DNA of 64,000 nucleotides from JACVRW01 sp963850205 (GTDB lineage Bacteria; Actinomycetota; Thermoleophilia; Solirubrobacterales; Thermoleophilaceae), in assembly GCA_963850205.1 (NCBI GenBank), contig CAWKKJ010000001.1, forward strand, positions 62,001 to 126,000, written 5' to 3'. Positions 50,106 through 60,505 of this stretch are shown here, one piece after another. The translations under genes and the position numbers were made by a program. How positions within the stretch are numbered: the stretch's first letter is position 1; each line of letters starts with the position of its first letter. The notes under the pieces are model-generated. The model was given only the letters and a program-made list of their open reading frames with translations, was not told the DNA's origin and searched no databases.

Positions 50106-50135
50106 TTAGGGCACCCTAACGCGGGCTGCTACGGT
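50106..50135 (+). promoter_or_regulatory. DtxR/IdeR-like iron box and -10 before the Cys-rich gene
   Basis: TTAGGG-CA-CCCTAA (50106-50119) is a perfect palindrome and shares the 13 bases AGGGCACCCTAAC with the iron-transport promoter at 60.5 kb. TACGGT (50130-50135) stands 9 bases before GTG 50145. A repressor bound to the box would block RNA polymerase at the -35 area. Confidence 0.6.
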
Positions 50136-51112
50136 GCCGTCCCCGTGCCCGCCGAGCGAATGGTCAAGACCAAGAAGCGCTGCTGCAAGTCGGGCCCCCG
50201 CTGCAAGCGCTGCCCGGCGGTCATGAAGCGCCTGGCCCGGGCCGGCCACGCCGAGCTCCGGGGCGGGCGGATCTGGGTGGTGACCGCTCCGAAGAAGGAG
50301 CTGCGGGCCGCGCGAAAGCGTCTAGCGCTCTGCAGCGCCCGCGAGCGCTCGCCGGCGGGCTGCAGGAAGTCGGGCAGCGGGCGCACCAGGCCGCGCCCGG
50401 TCTCGCGCTCCCAGATCTGCTCCAGCTGGGCGAGGTGCTCGTCCATCACCTCGTCGATGAGGGCGACGTCGGCCGAGCGCACCGCCGCCAGGGTGCGCTC
50501 GTGGATGTCGATCGTCCAGTCGGGCACCAGCGGCGCGTGCATGGCCATGTCCCGGGCGATCTCCAGGTGGCCCAGAAGCGAGCGCATCAGCGAGACGATC
50601 GTGGAGTTGCCGGTGGCCCGGGCCAGCGCCAGGTGGAACTTCATGTCGAGCTGGAGGAAGAGGTCCTCGTGGCGCAGGAAGTCGTCGCTCGAGGCCAGCT
50701 CGCTCTGGCGCTCGATGGTGCGGGCCATGGCGGCGAAGTCGTCGTCCGTGGCGTGGACGGCCGCCAGCTGGGCCACCCTCGGCTCGAGCAGGCGGCGGGC
50801 CTCGAGCACGCCGGCCACCTCGCCGAAGCGGATCTCCTGCCGGCTGTGGAGCAGGTCGCGCGGCACCACCTCCGCGGCGACGAAGATGCCGCCGGACTGA
50901 CCGCGGCGCACTTCGAGCACGCCGGCCTCGGCCAGCGCCTTGACCGCCTCACGCAGGGTGGGCCGGCTGATCCGCATCTGGGCGGCGAGCTCGCGCTCGG
51001 ACGGGAGGCGATCACCCACGTGGAGGTCGCCCGCCTTCACCTTCTCGGCGATCTGCTCGACGGCCTCCTCGAACGTGCGCCGCGTTGCCACCGGCTCGAA
51101 CGTGCGGTTCAT
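50129..51112 (-). CDS. GntR/FadR-family transcriptional regulator
   Basis: Winged helix FEEAVEQIAEKVKAGDLHVGD, PSERELAAQMRISRPTLREAVK and VRRGQSGGIFVA, then an all-helical FCD domain with conserved RLLEPRVAQLAA, MKFHLALARATGN and IHERTLAAV; Asp, Glu and His positions for a metal are present. Known FadR-type proteins have about 240 residues; here the frame stays open for 327, and residues after about 262 (beyond LQPAGERSRAL) read across the opposite Cys-rich gene and are doubtful. ATG overlaps the dehydrogenase stop (ATGA), so the two form an operon. Ligand unknown, probably an amino or oxo acid. Confidence 0.83.
   Translation of the reverse strand: MNRTFEPVATRRTFEEAVEQIAEKVKAGDLHVGDRLPSERELAAQMRISRPTLREAVKALAEAGVLEVRRGQSGGIFVAAEVVPRDLLHSRQEIRFGEVAGVLEARRLLEPRVAQLAAVHATDDDFAAMARTIERQSELASSDDFLRHEDLFLQLDMKFHLALARATGNSTIVSLMRSLLGHLEIARDMAMHAPLVPDWTIDIHERTLAAVRSADVALIDEVMDEHLAQLEQIWERETGRGLVRPLPDFLQPAGERSRALQSARRFRAARSSFFGAVTTQIRPPRSSAWPARARRFMTAGQRLQRGPDLQQRFLVLTIRSAGTGTAP
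50145..50325 (+). CDS. small basic Cys-rich protein under an iron box (3' end disturbed)
   Basis: About 59 residues if the TAG at 50323-50325 is the stop, which needs one surplus base somewhere in the gene; in the raw frame it runs on over the opposite-strand gene. MVKTKKRCCKSGPRCKRCPA shows four Cys in CC-x5-C-x2-C, a likely metal-binding cluster, followed by VMKRLARAGHAELRGG and a basic tail KKELRAARKR. Start GTG 50145 or ATG 50160. The iron box before it suggests that it is repressed in iron-replete cells. Function unknown. Confidence 0.6.
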
Positions 51113-52189
51113 CGGCGGGCCGCCGCGACCCGCCTGAGGGCCTGGCGCTCGGCCACCTCGACGGGTGTCGAGTCCTCGGCCGAGGCGTCGGCGATCGCCC
51201 GCTCCAGCCGCTCCATCGCACGGTCGATGTAGCACCGCCGCCTCGTCGGTCGGACGCCGGAACCATTCCAGCGACACGTGCACCACCCCGCCGCAGTTGG
51301 CCAGGAAGTCGGGCACGTAGAGCATGCCGCGCCGGGCCAGGACCCGGGCGGCCTCCCGGCTCGTGAGCGGGTTATTGGCGGCCCCCGCCACCACCCGGCA
51401 GTCGATCGAGCGGGCGAGCGCGGCATCGATCAGGCCTCCGGCCGCGCAGGGACAGAGCACGTCCAGCTCGAGCGCCATGACCGCCTCGGCCGAGGGCACG
51501 ATCTGGCCGCCGTGCTCGGCCTCGAAGCGCGCGGAGCGGGTCTGGTCGAGGTCGCAGCCCACCACCGACGCCCCCTCGGCGGTCAGCCGGGCCGCCAGCG
51601 CGAAGCCGACCTTCCCGAGGCCGATCACGCCCACCCTGCAGCCCTCCAGCTCGGCGCTCGCGCCGGCCGCGGCCAGGCCGCGCCGCAGGGCTCGGAAGAC
51701 CGACTCGGCGGTGGCCGGCGACGGATCGCCGACCCCGCCGTGCTCCGGGGAGCGGCCCACCACGTAGGGCGTGAAGCGGGCCAGGTGGTCCATGTCGGCC
51801 GTGGTGGTGCCGATGTCCTCGGCCGTGATGTACGCGCCGCCGAGCCCGTCGATCACCCCCGCTGCCGCCTGGAGGCGCGCGTGGCGATCCTCGGCCCGGC
51901 CGTCGTCGATCATCACCGCCTTGCCGCCACCGAGGTCCAGGCCCGCGGCCGATGTCTTGAGGGTCATCGTGCGGGCGAGGGCCATCACGTCGTCGAGCGC
52001 CTCGCGCATGCCGCCGGGGTACCGCTTGAGCCGCATTCCCCCGAGCGCGGGGCCGAGCACGGTCGAGTGAACGGCCACCGCGAAGCGAAGGCCGGTCTCG
52101 GGGTCCTGGCGGACGACCAGCTGCTCGTGGTCGCCGTCGCGGAGGACGGTTGCGCCGGCGGCGGCCTGGGTGGCAATGGTCATCTTCAT
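51109..52189 (-). CDS. leucine/valine/phenylalanine dehydrogenase (frameshifted)
   Basis: About 359 residues from ATG 52189, or 357 from ATG 52183. Oxidatively deaminates a branched-chain or aromatic amino acid with NAD. ALGGMRLKRYP, catalytic Lys in TSAAGLDLGGGKAVMIDDG, GGAYITAEDIGTTTADMDHL cut to AEDIGTTTADM, VGVIGLGKVGFALAARL and PDFLANCGGVVHVSLEW. One inserted base near 51240 breaks the end; without it the text reads CYIDRAMERLERAIADA and ends before the GntR start. TATAAG upstream is a good -10. Divergent from the oxidoreductase gene, which uses the 2-oxo acids it makes. Confidence 0.88.
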
Positions 52190-52256
52190 TGACCTTATAC
52201 GTCGCTTCGGCCGGCTTCAAGCGAAACCGGCGGCTTGCGGTCTGTCGGCCGCTAAT

Positions 52257-52267
52257 GGTAAATTACC
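52257..52267. promoter_or_regulatory. palindrome between dehydrogenase and oxidoreductase genes (candidate GntR operator)
   Basis: GGTAA-A-TTACC, preceded by AT-rich TAAT. FadR-subfamily GntR regulators bind short GT...AC palindromes of this kind. It lies between the divergent dehydrogenase-GntR and indolepyruvate oxidoreductase transcripts, the only AT-rich patch in that area. Confidence 0.5.
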
Positions 52268-52344
52268 TTTCCCAAATCGGAGCTCGAGCGCCCTACGCCA
52301 GCGTCCCACCCGCCGCGGCACCCCGGCAAGCGCGCGCGCACGCG

Positions 52345-55300
52345 GTGACCGCTCCGGGCGCCGCCGGGGGCCCGACCGCGACATCAGCCTCGACGACAAG
52401 TACCTGCTCGAGGAGGGGTTGGTGCTCCTCACCGGGCTGCAGGGGCTGGTTCGGCTCCCGCTCGACCAGCACCGCGCCGACCGCCGCCGAGGCCTGCACA
52501 CCGCGACCATGATCTCGGGCTACCAGGGCTCGCCGCTCGGAGGCCTGGACCAGGAGATCCAGCGCAACCTCGAGGCCTGCAAGGAGCACCATGTGCGCCA
52601 TGTGCCCGGGCTCAACGAGGAGCTCGGAGCGACCTCGGCCTGGGGCAGCCAGCTGGCCACCCGGCTGCCGGGCTCGAGCTACGACGGGGTGCTCGCCATG
52701 TGGTACGGCAAGGCCCCCGGCCTCGACCGTGCCGCCGACTCGCTGCGGCACGGCAACTTCGTCGGTGTATCCCGGACGGGCGGCGCGCTGGCCGTCGTGG
52801 GCGACGATCCGAGCTGCAAGTCCTCGACGATCCCCAGCGCGTCCGAGTCGACGCTGGCCGGCCTGCACATGCCGATCTTCTTTCCCGGCAGCGTGCAGGA
52901 GGTCCTCGACCTGGGCCTGCACGCCTTCGCCTGCTCCCGGGCCTCGGGCCTGTGGTCGGGCTTCAAGATCGTCACGAACGTCGCCGACGCCGTCGGCACC
53001 GCCACCGTGGCTCCCGGCCGGGTGGCGCCGCGCCTCCCGGACCTGGGCTACGAGCACCAGCCCGACGCGCACCTGCTGGCGCCTGGCTCGCTGGAGATGG
53101 AGCAGACCATGCTCGGCGTTCGCACCGACCTGGCGCTGGCCTACGCGCGGGAGAACGGCGTCAACCGCATCGAGGGCGCGAACGACGCCTGGCTGGGGGT
53201 GGTGGCGGCGGGCAAGTCCTACCACGACCTCCGCCATGCCCTGCGGAGCCTGGGGCTGGACGACAACGCCCTCGCCCGCGCGGGCGTGCGCATCCTCAAG
53301 CTGGGCCTGATCTGGCCGCTCGAGCCCGAGATCGCCCGTCGCTTCGCCCACGGGCTGGACGAGATCCTGGTGGTCGAGGAGAAGGGCCCGTTCCTGGAGA
53401 GCCGGCTGAAGGAGGTCCTCTACGGCCTGGCCGGGGCGCCCCGGATCGTGGGCAAGACCGACGAGCGCGGGGAGCCGCTGCTGCCCACCGCGGGCGACCT
53501 CGACGCGGACCTGATCGCCCGCGCGGTCGCCGCCCGTCTCGGCGACCGGGTCGAGCTGGACTCGGTGGACGCGCGCCTGCGCGAGCTGGCGGCGATCGAG
53601 GGGCGGCCCGCCACGCTGCCGATGGCCCAGCGGACCCCGTTCTTCTGCTCCGGCTGCCCCCACAACAGCTCGATCAAAGCGCCCGACGGGACGCTTGTGG
53701 GCGGCGGCATCGGCTGCCACACGATGGTCCTGCTCAACCCCGAGGGCAAGGGCGAGATCACCGGCATCACGCAGATGGGCGGCGAGGGCGCGCAGTGGAT
53801 CGGCATGGCCCCCTTCACCACCGATGCCCACCTGGTCCAGAACCTTGGCGACGGCACCTTCCACCACTCGGGCTCGCTCGCTGTGCGCGCCGCGGTGGCC
53901 GCCGGCGTGAACATCACCTACAAGCTGCTCTACAACGAGCACGTGGCGATGACCGGCGGCCAGGCGATCGAGGGTCAGCTGAGCGTTCCGGACCTGACCC
54001 GCTGGCTCGAGCTGGAGGGCGTGCGCCGGATCATCGTCACCGCCGAGGACATCAGCCGCTACCGCGGGGTCGAGCTCGCGGGCATCGCCGAGGTGCGTGA
54101 CCGCAGCCGGCTGCTGGCCTCTCAGCAGGAGCTGGCCGAGGTCGAGGGCGTCACCGTTCTCATCCACGACCAGGAGTGCGCGGCCGAGCTTCGCCGTAAG
54201 CGCAAGCGGGGCAAGGCCCCGGAGCCGGCCGAGCGCATCTGGATCAACGAACGGGTCTGCGAGGGCTGCGGCGACTGCGGCGAGAAGTCGAGCTGCCTGT
54301 CGGTGATCCCGGTGGAGACCGAGTTCGGCCGCAAGACGCAGATCCATCAGGCGTCCTGCAACAAGGACTACTCCTGTCTGGAGGGGGACTGCCCCTCCTT
54401 CCTCACCGTGATTCCCGGCGAGCGCGCCGCGCGCCGCACACCGGCGCTCGGGATCGACCTGCCGGAGCCGGAGCGGCTGGTGGGTACCGAGGAGTTCGCG
54501 GTGCGCATGATGGGCATCGGCGGCACCGGCGTGGTCACCGTCAACCAGGTGCTGGGCATGGCCGCGCTCATCGACGGCCTGTACGTGGCCGGGCTCGACC
54601 AGACCGGCCTCTCGCAGAAGGGCGGCCCAGTCGTCTCCGACCTGCGCCTCTCGCGCGAGCCGCTCGCCGCAGCCGGCAAGGCGCCCGCCGGGAGCGTGGA
54701 CCTGTACCTCGGCTTCGATCTCCTCGGCGCCGCCGCCGAGACGAACCTCCTCACCGCCCAGCCCGACCGGACCGTGGCCGTGGTCTCCACCCACGCGATC
54801 CCCACCGGCCGCATGGTGGTCGACACCGAGGAGCGCTTCCCCGAGCTCGCCTTCCAGCTCGACCGGATCGACGCCGCCACTCGCAGGGAGCACAACGTCT
54901 ACCTCGACGCGCAGCGGCTCTCCGAGCGCCTGTTCGGCGACCACATGATGGCCAACACCGTGGCCCTGGGGGCGGCGTTCCAGCGCGGCCTGCTGCCCGT
55001 GTCGGCCGAGGCGCTCGAGCAGGCCATCCGCCTCAACGGCGCCGCGGTGGAGAAGAACCTGGCTGCGCTCGCTTGGGGCCGGGCGGTGGTGGCCGCGCCC
55101 GACAGGGTCGAGGAGGCCACCCGGCCGCCGGAGGCGGTCGAGGCGGTGCGCGAGCTGTCCGGGGCAGAGACGGGCCTTGGTGGACCTCGCGGCCGGCGAC
55201 GAGGGCGAGCTGCGCCGGCTGGCCGAGGTTCGGGTCCCCGAGCTCGTGGCCTACCAGGACGAGGCCTACGCCCGCCGCTGGGCCGAGACGGTGCGCAGGG

Positions 55301-55854
55301 TCCACGCGGTCGAGCAGGAGCGCACGCCGGGGCACTCCGAGCTGGCCGAGGCGGTGGCCCGCCAGCTGTTCAAGCTGATGGCCTACAAGGACGAGTACGA
55401 GGTGGCCCGCCTGCATCTCGACGCCGTCGAGCAGGCCAGGCTGAGCGCCGAGTTCGGCGATGACGCCAAGGTGTACTTCAACCTGCACCCGCCACTGCTG
55501 CGGGCGATGGGCCTCGAGCGCAAGCTGAAGCTCGGTCCCTGGTTCGACCCGGCCTTCCGCTCGCTCCGGCGCATGCGCCGCCTGCGCGGCACCCGGCTCG
55601 ATCCCTTCGGCAGGGCCGGGGTGCGGCGTGTCGAGCGCGAGCTCATCGGCGAGTACGAGGAGCTCGTGGGCGAGACCCTCGCGCTGGTCGGGCCGGACAC
55701 CCATGCGACCGCGGTGGAGCTCCTCGAGCTGCCCGACGTGATCCGCGGCTACGAGGAGATCAAGCTGCGCAACGTGGCGCTGTACCGCAAGCGGGTGGAG
55801 GCGACGCTCAAGCGTCTGCGGGCGGGCAAGCCCGCGCCGGCCGTCATCGGGTAG
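52345..55854 (+). CDS. single-chain indolepyruvate:ferredoxin oxidoreductase (frameshifted twice)
   Basis: About 1169 residues. Oxidises aryl- or branched-chain 2-oxo acids to acyl-CoA, reducing ferredoxin. Order: SLDDKYLLEEGLVLLTGLQGL start, pyrimidine domain with SGYQGSPLGGLD, TPP domain with FFCSGCPHNSS and GIGCHTMVLL, a Cys-rich insert VCEGCGDCGEKSSCLSV and NKDYSCLEGDCPSFLTV, then gamma domain MGIGGTGVVTVNQVLGMAA. GTG 52345 fits if one G is restored in the G-run near 52368. One extra G near 55170 breaks the last 225 residues. The adjacent dehydrogenase supplies 2-oxo acids. Confidence 0.9.
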
Positions 55855-55864
55855 AACAGCGCCC

Positions 55865-56807
55865 ATGCGCTACCGCGACGCCTTGCCTCAACTGGACCAG
55901 GGACCGTTCGTCACCGACGGCGGCCTCGAGACAACGATGATCTTCCACCGCGGCCAGGACCTGCCGGCGTTCGCGGCCTTCGACCTCCTGAAGGACGAGA
56001 CCGGCACCGAGGAGCTGCGGCGCTACTTCGATCCCTACCTCGCGGTGGCCCGCGAACACGGCCTTGGCTTCGTCCTCGAGAGCCCCACCTGGCGCGCCAG
56101 CCCCCGCTGGGCCGCGGACATCGGCTACACGCCCGAGCAGCTCGACGGCTTCAACCGCCGCTCGATCGCGCTGATGGAGGAGATCCGCTCGGTGTACGAG
56201 GGCGACGTCTCGCCGATCGTGATCAGCGGCTGTGTCGGGCCGCAGGACGACGGCTACAACCCCGACGTCCACCTCTCCGCCGAGGAGGCCGCAGGAGTAC
56301 CACTCGACCCAGATCGGCACCTTCGCCGACACCGCCGCCGACATGATCACGGCAATCACCATGACCTACTCAGCGGAGGCGATCGGGATCGTACGGGCCG
56401 CCCAGGCCGCCCGGATGCCGGTGGCGATCTCGTTCACGGTCGAGACCGACGGGCGGCTGCCCAGCGGCCAGCCCCTCGGCGAGGCCATCGAGCAGACCGA
56501 CGCCGAGACCGGGGGGTACCCGGCCTACTACATGATCAACTGCGCGCACCCCACGCACTTCGAGCAGGTGCTGGAGGGCGACGGAGGCTGGCGGGACCGC
56601 ATCCTCGGGCTGCGGGCCAACGCCTCGACCATGAGCCACGCCGAGCTGGACGAGGCCACCGAGCTCGACGACGGCGACCCGGACGACCTGGGACGGCGCT
56701 ACGCGGGCCTACGCGAGCAGCTGCCCCGCCTCACCGTGCTGGGCGGCTGCTGCGGCACCGATCACCGCCACGTGCGCGAGATGGTGGGCGCCTGGCCCGC
56801 GGCCTGA
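55865..56807 (+). CDS. homocysteine S-methyltransferase family protein (frameshifted)
   Basis: About 313 residues. FVTDGGLETTMIFHRGQDLPAF start, ESPTWRASPRWAADIGY, SGCVGPQDDGYNP, then an extra base near 56295, after which EYHSTQIGTFADTAADM continues. Zinc ligands are one Cys in INCAHPTHFE and two in LGGCCGTDHRHV. Members move a methyl group from S-methylmethionine, betaine or similar donors to homocysteine; the donor is not clear here. The product would link to the AhcY cycle. The ATG is 8 bases past the previous stop. Confidence 0.85.
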
Positions 56808-56832
56808 GCCTTCTCCGCGGGCGGCGTGGATT

Positions 56833-56905
56833 GGGCCGGCTAAGGGGGGTTCCCTACGAAACGTCCCGTATAGGGACGGAACGTGGGCAACCCCCGAGCC
56901 GGCCC
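56833..56905. repeat. palindromic intergenic element, copy 2
   Basis: Nested perfect arms: GGGCCGGCT (56833-56841) with AGCCGGCCC (56897-56905), GGGGGTT with AACCCCC, and CGTCCC with GGGACG around a short loop. The core, read on the minus strand, aligns with the element at 13443-13497. It again lies between convergent genes, so it is placed like a bidirectional terminator. Confidence 0.7.
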
Positions 56906-56961
56906 CTTACCCGCTGGTGGGTATCCGGTACGTCGGTAAACGGCCAGCGAGAGAGGCTGGG

Positions 56962-59370
56962 CTACCGTCGCGAGACGGTCTCGCGCTCCGCCGGCGCCGG
57001 CGCGTGCCCGTTGCTCCCGTTCGCCCCGGCCGGCGCCGCGGACGCCGCCGCCGGGGCCGGGCCCCGCCGCCCCCGGCCGCGCATGCGCTCGGCCAGCAGG
57101 TAGCTGCCGATCACGAATACCACCGAGGCGACCTGGGCCACGAGCGTCTGCACCGTGGGGAACACCCCGAGCCACAGTCCCATCCAGTACGGCACGTCGA
57201 GCTCGACCGGCGTGATCGGCAGCCAGCCCACGCCCTGGAGGGTCCGGGCGGTCTTGCCCACCATGATCGCGAGCACGACCGTGAGCAGCACGCCGGTGAC
57301 GATGAGCATCTTCTTGTAGGGCAGCTTGCGCTCGAGCTTGAAGGTCAGGACCGCCACCGCGGCCACGGCCACGCCGCCCAGGGCCACCCCCTCCAGCACC
57401 ACCATCAGGCCGGAGCTGAGCTCCAGCGCCTGGAGGAACAGCACGGTCTCGAAGCCCTCGCGGTAGACCGTGGAGAAGCCCAGCAGCACGAAGCCGGCTG
57501 CCTGAGCGGAGAAGAACCCCGTCTCCGCTGCCCCGAGCAGCCTCCGCCGCCGCTTGTGAAAGCGCGAGATGTGCCCGGTCCAGTACACGCGATGGAAGAA
57601 CCAGTTGAGGACCAGCAGGAGCACCCCGATGGCCACCAGGCCCACCACCGCCTCCAGCTTCTCGCCGTAGCGGGCCAGCGAGGTGAGCACCGTCTGGGCC
57701 AGCACGAAGGTGATGGCGCTGGCCACCAGGGCCACCCCGGCGCCGATCAGCATCGGCCGCCGCTGGCGGCGGGCCGCACCCAGCAGGCTGGCCATCACGG
57801 CGGCCAGGATGAGCACGGCCTCAAGGCCCTCACGGAAGACGATGACCGCGGCGTTGGTGACCACCGTGGCGGTGCTGGCCCCTTCGCCCAGGGTGCCGGC
57901 GCCCTCCTCGAGGGCCTCGTCGAGCGCCAGGCGGGTCTCCCGCACCTCGCGCGCAGGGCGCTGCTCGGCGATCTGCTTGGCCAGGCCGTCGAGGCCCCCG
58001 GCGCCGAACCACACCAGTGCCTCGACCTCGGCCACCACGCCGGGTGCGATCGAGCGCAGTGAGAGCTCGGGCCCGAACTCGAAGAACGCGTACGCCTCGA
58101 GCCGCGCCTGCTCGGCCTGCTTGAACTCGCCCGCGGCGACGGCGGCCTCCATGCGGTCGAGGGTGAGGCCGATGAGGTCGAAGTCGGACTGGGAGTCGGA
58201 CTCCTTCCACTCCTCGGGGAACATCCCGTCCAGCAGCTCGGCGGCCCGCTCGTGGGAGTCCTCCACGTCGCCCTCGCTGACCACCGCCTTGCCGCTGCCG
58301 GCGTCCTCGACGTAGCCCTTCAGCCGCTCGAGCTCGCGCTCGGTGCCCGCGGTGGCGCGCGGATCGGTCCGCTCGAGCGTGGCCTCCAGGTCCGCGAAGG
58401 CCGCCTCGGCGCCGTCGCGGAACGCGATCGCCTCCTGGATCTCGAAGGGGATGGTGACCTTGCCGTCGTCGGTGCCGTCGCGGTACTCGATCGGCACCAG
58501 GTCGAGGAAGCGGATCAGCTGCTGGGCGCGGCGGGCCTGCTCGGCCGGCGTGAAGGGCGCGGCGGTGAAGCCGTCGAGCGCCTGGCGGGAGTCGGCGAGC
58601 GCGGCTGCGAAGGCCGGGCCGGCGGCTGCCGCGCCCGTCGACCGCGTCAGGGCTGAGAACGCCGCCCGCGCCCGGGCGGTCGCCGCCGGGCCCCGCTGCT
58701 CGGTGTACTCGGCGGCCAGGATCTCGAAGTAGCCGGCGGCGATCGCGGCCGCCTCCGCCCGGCGGCTGCCAAAGCCGCGCTCGTCGGCCACCGCCGACTC
58801 CTCCAGCTCGTCCACCAGGCGGGCCTGGTAGGCGTCGAGCAGATCCTTCTTCACTGCCAGGGCGGTCCGTGCCTCCGAGCCGCGGCCGCGAGCCAGGCGC
58901 CGCACGGCGGTGGTGGCGTCCACGCCCGGGCGGGTGAAGCGGGTGGCCTTGCGGAAGTCCCGCAGCAGCAGCCAGCGGGCCGCGGTACGGGCGTCGCCGC
59001 GGCGCACGGCGGCGAGCGTGACCGCGTACGAGCCGCGCAGCACCGCCGCCCGCAGGCGCCCGCGGGCTGCGGCCAGGGCGATCTCGTCGCCCGCCGCGGC
59101 GGCGCGTGAGGCCTCGCGAAGGGCCGCTCGTGCGTCACGGTAGGCAGCGGGCGCGTCGGCGCGCAAACCCCTGGCCAGCGGCCCCCGGAAGGCGGCGGCC
59201 GCCGCCCTGGTCGGGCCGGCGGGGGCGCGTCCGTCGAGCAACAGGGCGGTCTGCGCGTCAAAGAGCGCGGCCTGGATCCGCTCCGCGGATTGCCAGGGAG
59301 GGGCCGCCGCAGCCGTGGCCGGCGCCAGCGCAAGCAGGAGCGCCGCAAGCAGTGCTGCGCGCAACGACAC
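56962..59370 (-). CDS. FTR1-family iron permease with large extracytoplasmic N-terminal domain (EfeU-like)
   Basis: 802 residues from GTG 59370 (GGAGGG before it). Signal peptide LRAALLAALLLALAPATAAA, then about 490 residues of helical, Ala/Glu-rich extracytoplasmic domain, then seven membrane helices. Both iron motifs are present: VFREGLEAVLIL and VYREGFETVLFL (R-E-x-x-E). The long N-terminal part distinguishes it from compact EfeU and suggests built-in capture of iron. It starts 5 bases after the lipoprotein gene, with which it shares the iron-box promoter. Confidence 0.88.
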   Translation of the reverse strand: MSLRAALLAALLLALAPATAAAAPPWQSAERIQAALFDAQTALLLDGRAPAGPTRAAAAAFRGPLARGLRADAPAAYRDARAALREASRAAAAGDEIALAAARGRLRAAVLRGSYAVTLAAVRRGDARTAARWLLLRDFRKATRFTRPGVDATTAVRRLARGRGSEARTALAVKKDLLDAYQARLVDELEESAVADERGFGSRRAEAAAIAAGYFEILAAEYTEQRGPAATARARAAFSALTRSTGAAAAGPAFAAALADSRQALDGFTAAPFTPAEQARRAQQLIRFLDLVPIEYRDGTDDGKVTIPFEIQEAIAFRDGAEAAFADLEATLERTDPRATAGTERELERLKGYVEDAGSGKAVVSEGDVEDSHERAAELLDGMFPEEWKESDSQSDFDLIGLTLDRMEAAVAAGEFKQAEQARLEAYAFFEFGPELSLRSIAPGVVAEVEALVWFGAGGLDGLAKQIAEQRPAREVRETRLALDEALEEGAGTLGEGASTATVVTNAAVIVFREGLEAVLILAAVMASLLGAARRQRRPMLIGAGVALVASAITFVLAQTVLTSLARYGEKLEAVVGLVAIGVLLLVLNWFFHRVYWTGHISRFHKRRRRLLGAAETGFFSAQAAGFVLLGFSTVYREGFETVLFLQALELSSGLMVVLEGVALGGVAVAAVAVLTFKLERKLPYKKMLIVTGVLLTVVLAIMVGKTARTLQGVGWLPITPVELDVPYWMGLWLGVFPTVQTLVAQVASVVFVIGSYLLAERMRGRGRRGPAPAAASAAPAGANGSNGHAPAPAERETVSRR

Positions 59371-59375
59371 CCCGG

Positions 59376-60482
59376 TCAGCCCTCCTGCACCTCGATGTTC
59401 AGCTTGGCCGCCGCCTGCGTGATCTGGCCGGCGATGGCCTCGGCCTGCTCCTGCGCGCGCGCGCCGAGAACGTCGGCCTCCTCGGCGGTGTACTGGCGCC
59501 CCTTGGCTTCCCGGGCGCGCAGCCCGGCCGCGAACTCGCGCAGGTCGGCCAGGCTCTGGCCGGTCTGGCGTGCCTGCTGGCGATCGGCCTGGGCCACGAG
59601 CGGCCGGACGTTGCCGTAGACCGTCTCGAGGCCTCCCAGGATGTCGGCGATGTCCTCGAGCCGCGACGCGGCCACGAAGGCGGTCTCGCTCGCCTGCTCG
59701 CCGGCGATGAAGCGGGAGTTCTTCCAGGCCTCGAAGTACTCGGACATCGTGGGGGTCATGACCACCAGCGCCGTCAGGGCGTCGCTGGGAGTCGGCTTCC
59801 ATTCACGCGCGGCGGTGTCGAGCTCGTTGGCGTAGCGCTCGAACTCGCGGGCGGCCGCGAGGTAGAAGCCCGCGTCGGGCACGGACTCGCCGAACTCGAC
59901 CTTGCCGTCGCCGTCGAGGTCGGCCTTCACGCCCTTGGCCTGGAACTTCTCCTCGGTGCCGAAGGCCGAGGTCTCGATCAGGTAGTTGAAGTTCCCGGGC
60001 TGCTTGAAGGTGCGGCCGTCCGGGGTCTTCAGGTCGAAGGGGACCGCGTTCTGGGGATCGCTGGCGTCGCCGCCGGCGTCGATGATCACGTCGTAGTCGG
60101 CGAGCGACGGCACGCCGGCCACCACGCCCTCCATCTCCTCGTAGCTCGGGTTGGCCTTGCGGAAGGCGTCCTGGGCCTCGGACACGAACGACCGCACCTC
60201 CGGGCGGTTCTCGCGCAGGAGGGCCTCGTAGTCGAAGTCGGCCTCCTTGGCCAGCGCGTAGTAGTCCTCGGCGCCGGCGGTGATGGCCGCGGTATCGGCC
60301 TTGAGCCGCTCGGTGTGCTCCAGCAGGTACCCCTTGATGGCGTCGAGATCCGCCGCCTGGGCCGCGTCGTCGGTCGTCGTCGCCTCTTGGTCTGAACCCG
60401 AGTCGTCGTCCCCGCAGGCCGAGAGGGCCAGGGTGAGCGCGAGGGCGCTGAGGAGCAGGCTACGGCGGACGGGCATCGGCAT
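59376..60482 (-). CDS. iron-transport lipoprotein with EF-hand-like loop (EfeO-like partner)
   Basis: 368 residues. Lipobox LALTLALSAC, with lipidated Cys at about residue 23 and an acidic linker. The mature part is mostly helical and contains DLDGDGKVEFGE, a canonical EF-hand calcium loop, and FAAGLRAREAKGRQYTAEEA near the end. The GxHxxE signature of imelysin/EfeO is not evident, so homology to EfeO is by position and general features only. GGGAGGAC precedes the ATG. It is first gene after the iron box; efeU follows. Confidence 0.7.
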   Translation of the reverse strand: MPMPVRRSLLLSALALTLALSACGDDDSGSDQEATTTDDAAQAADLDAIKGYLLEHTERLKADTAAITAGAEDYYALAKEADFDYEALLRENRPEVRSFVSEAQDAFRKANPSYEEMEGVVAGVPSLADYDVIIDAGGDASDPQNAVPFDLKTPDGRTFKQPGNFNYLIETSAFGTEEKFQAKGVKADLDGDGKVEFGESVPDAGFYLAAAREFERYANELDTAAREWKPTPSDALTALVVMTPTMSEYFEAWKNSRFIAGEQASETAFVAASRLEDIADILGGLETVYGNVRPLVAQADRQQARQTGQSLADLREFAAGLRAREAKGRQYTAEEADVLGARAQEQAEAIAGQITQAAAKLNIEVQEG

Positions 60483-60505
60483 CGGTGGGCGTCCTCCCGG
60501 GACAG

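Noticed and set aside
50322..50325. CTAG as shared stop for the convergent Cys-rich and GntR genes
   Set aside because: Neither gene is in frame with it as sequenced, and no single base change puts both in frame. I use it only as the probable stop of the Cys-rich gene.
52170..52344. Upstream extension of the indolepyruvate oxidoreductase to base 52170
   Set aside because: The extra residues are unlike the family and cover the promoter and palindrome; the GTG at 52345 with one missing G fits better.
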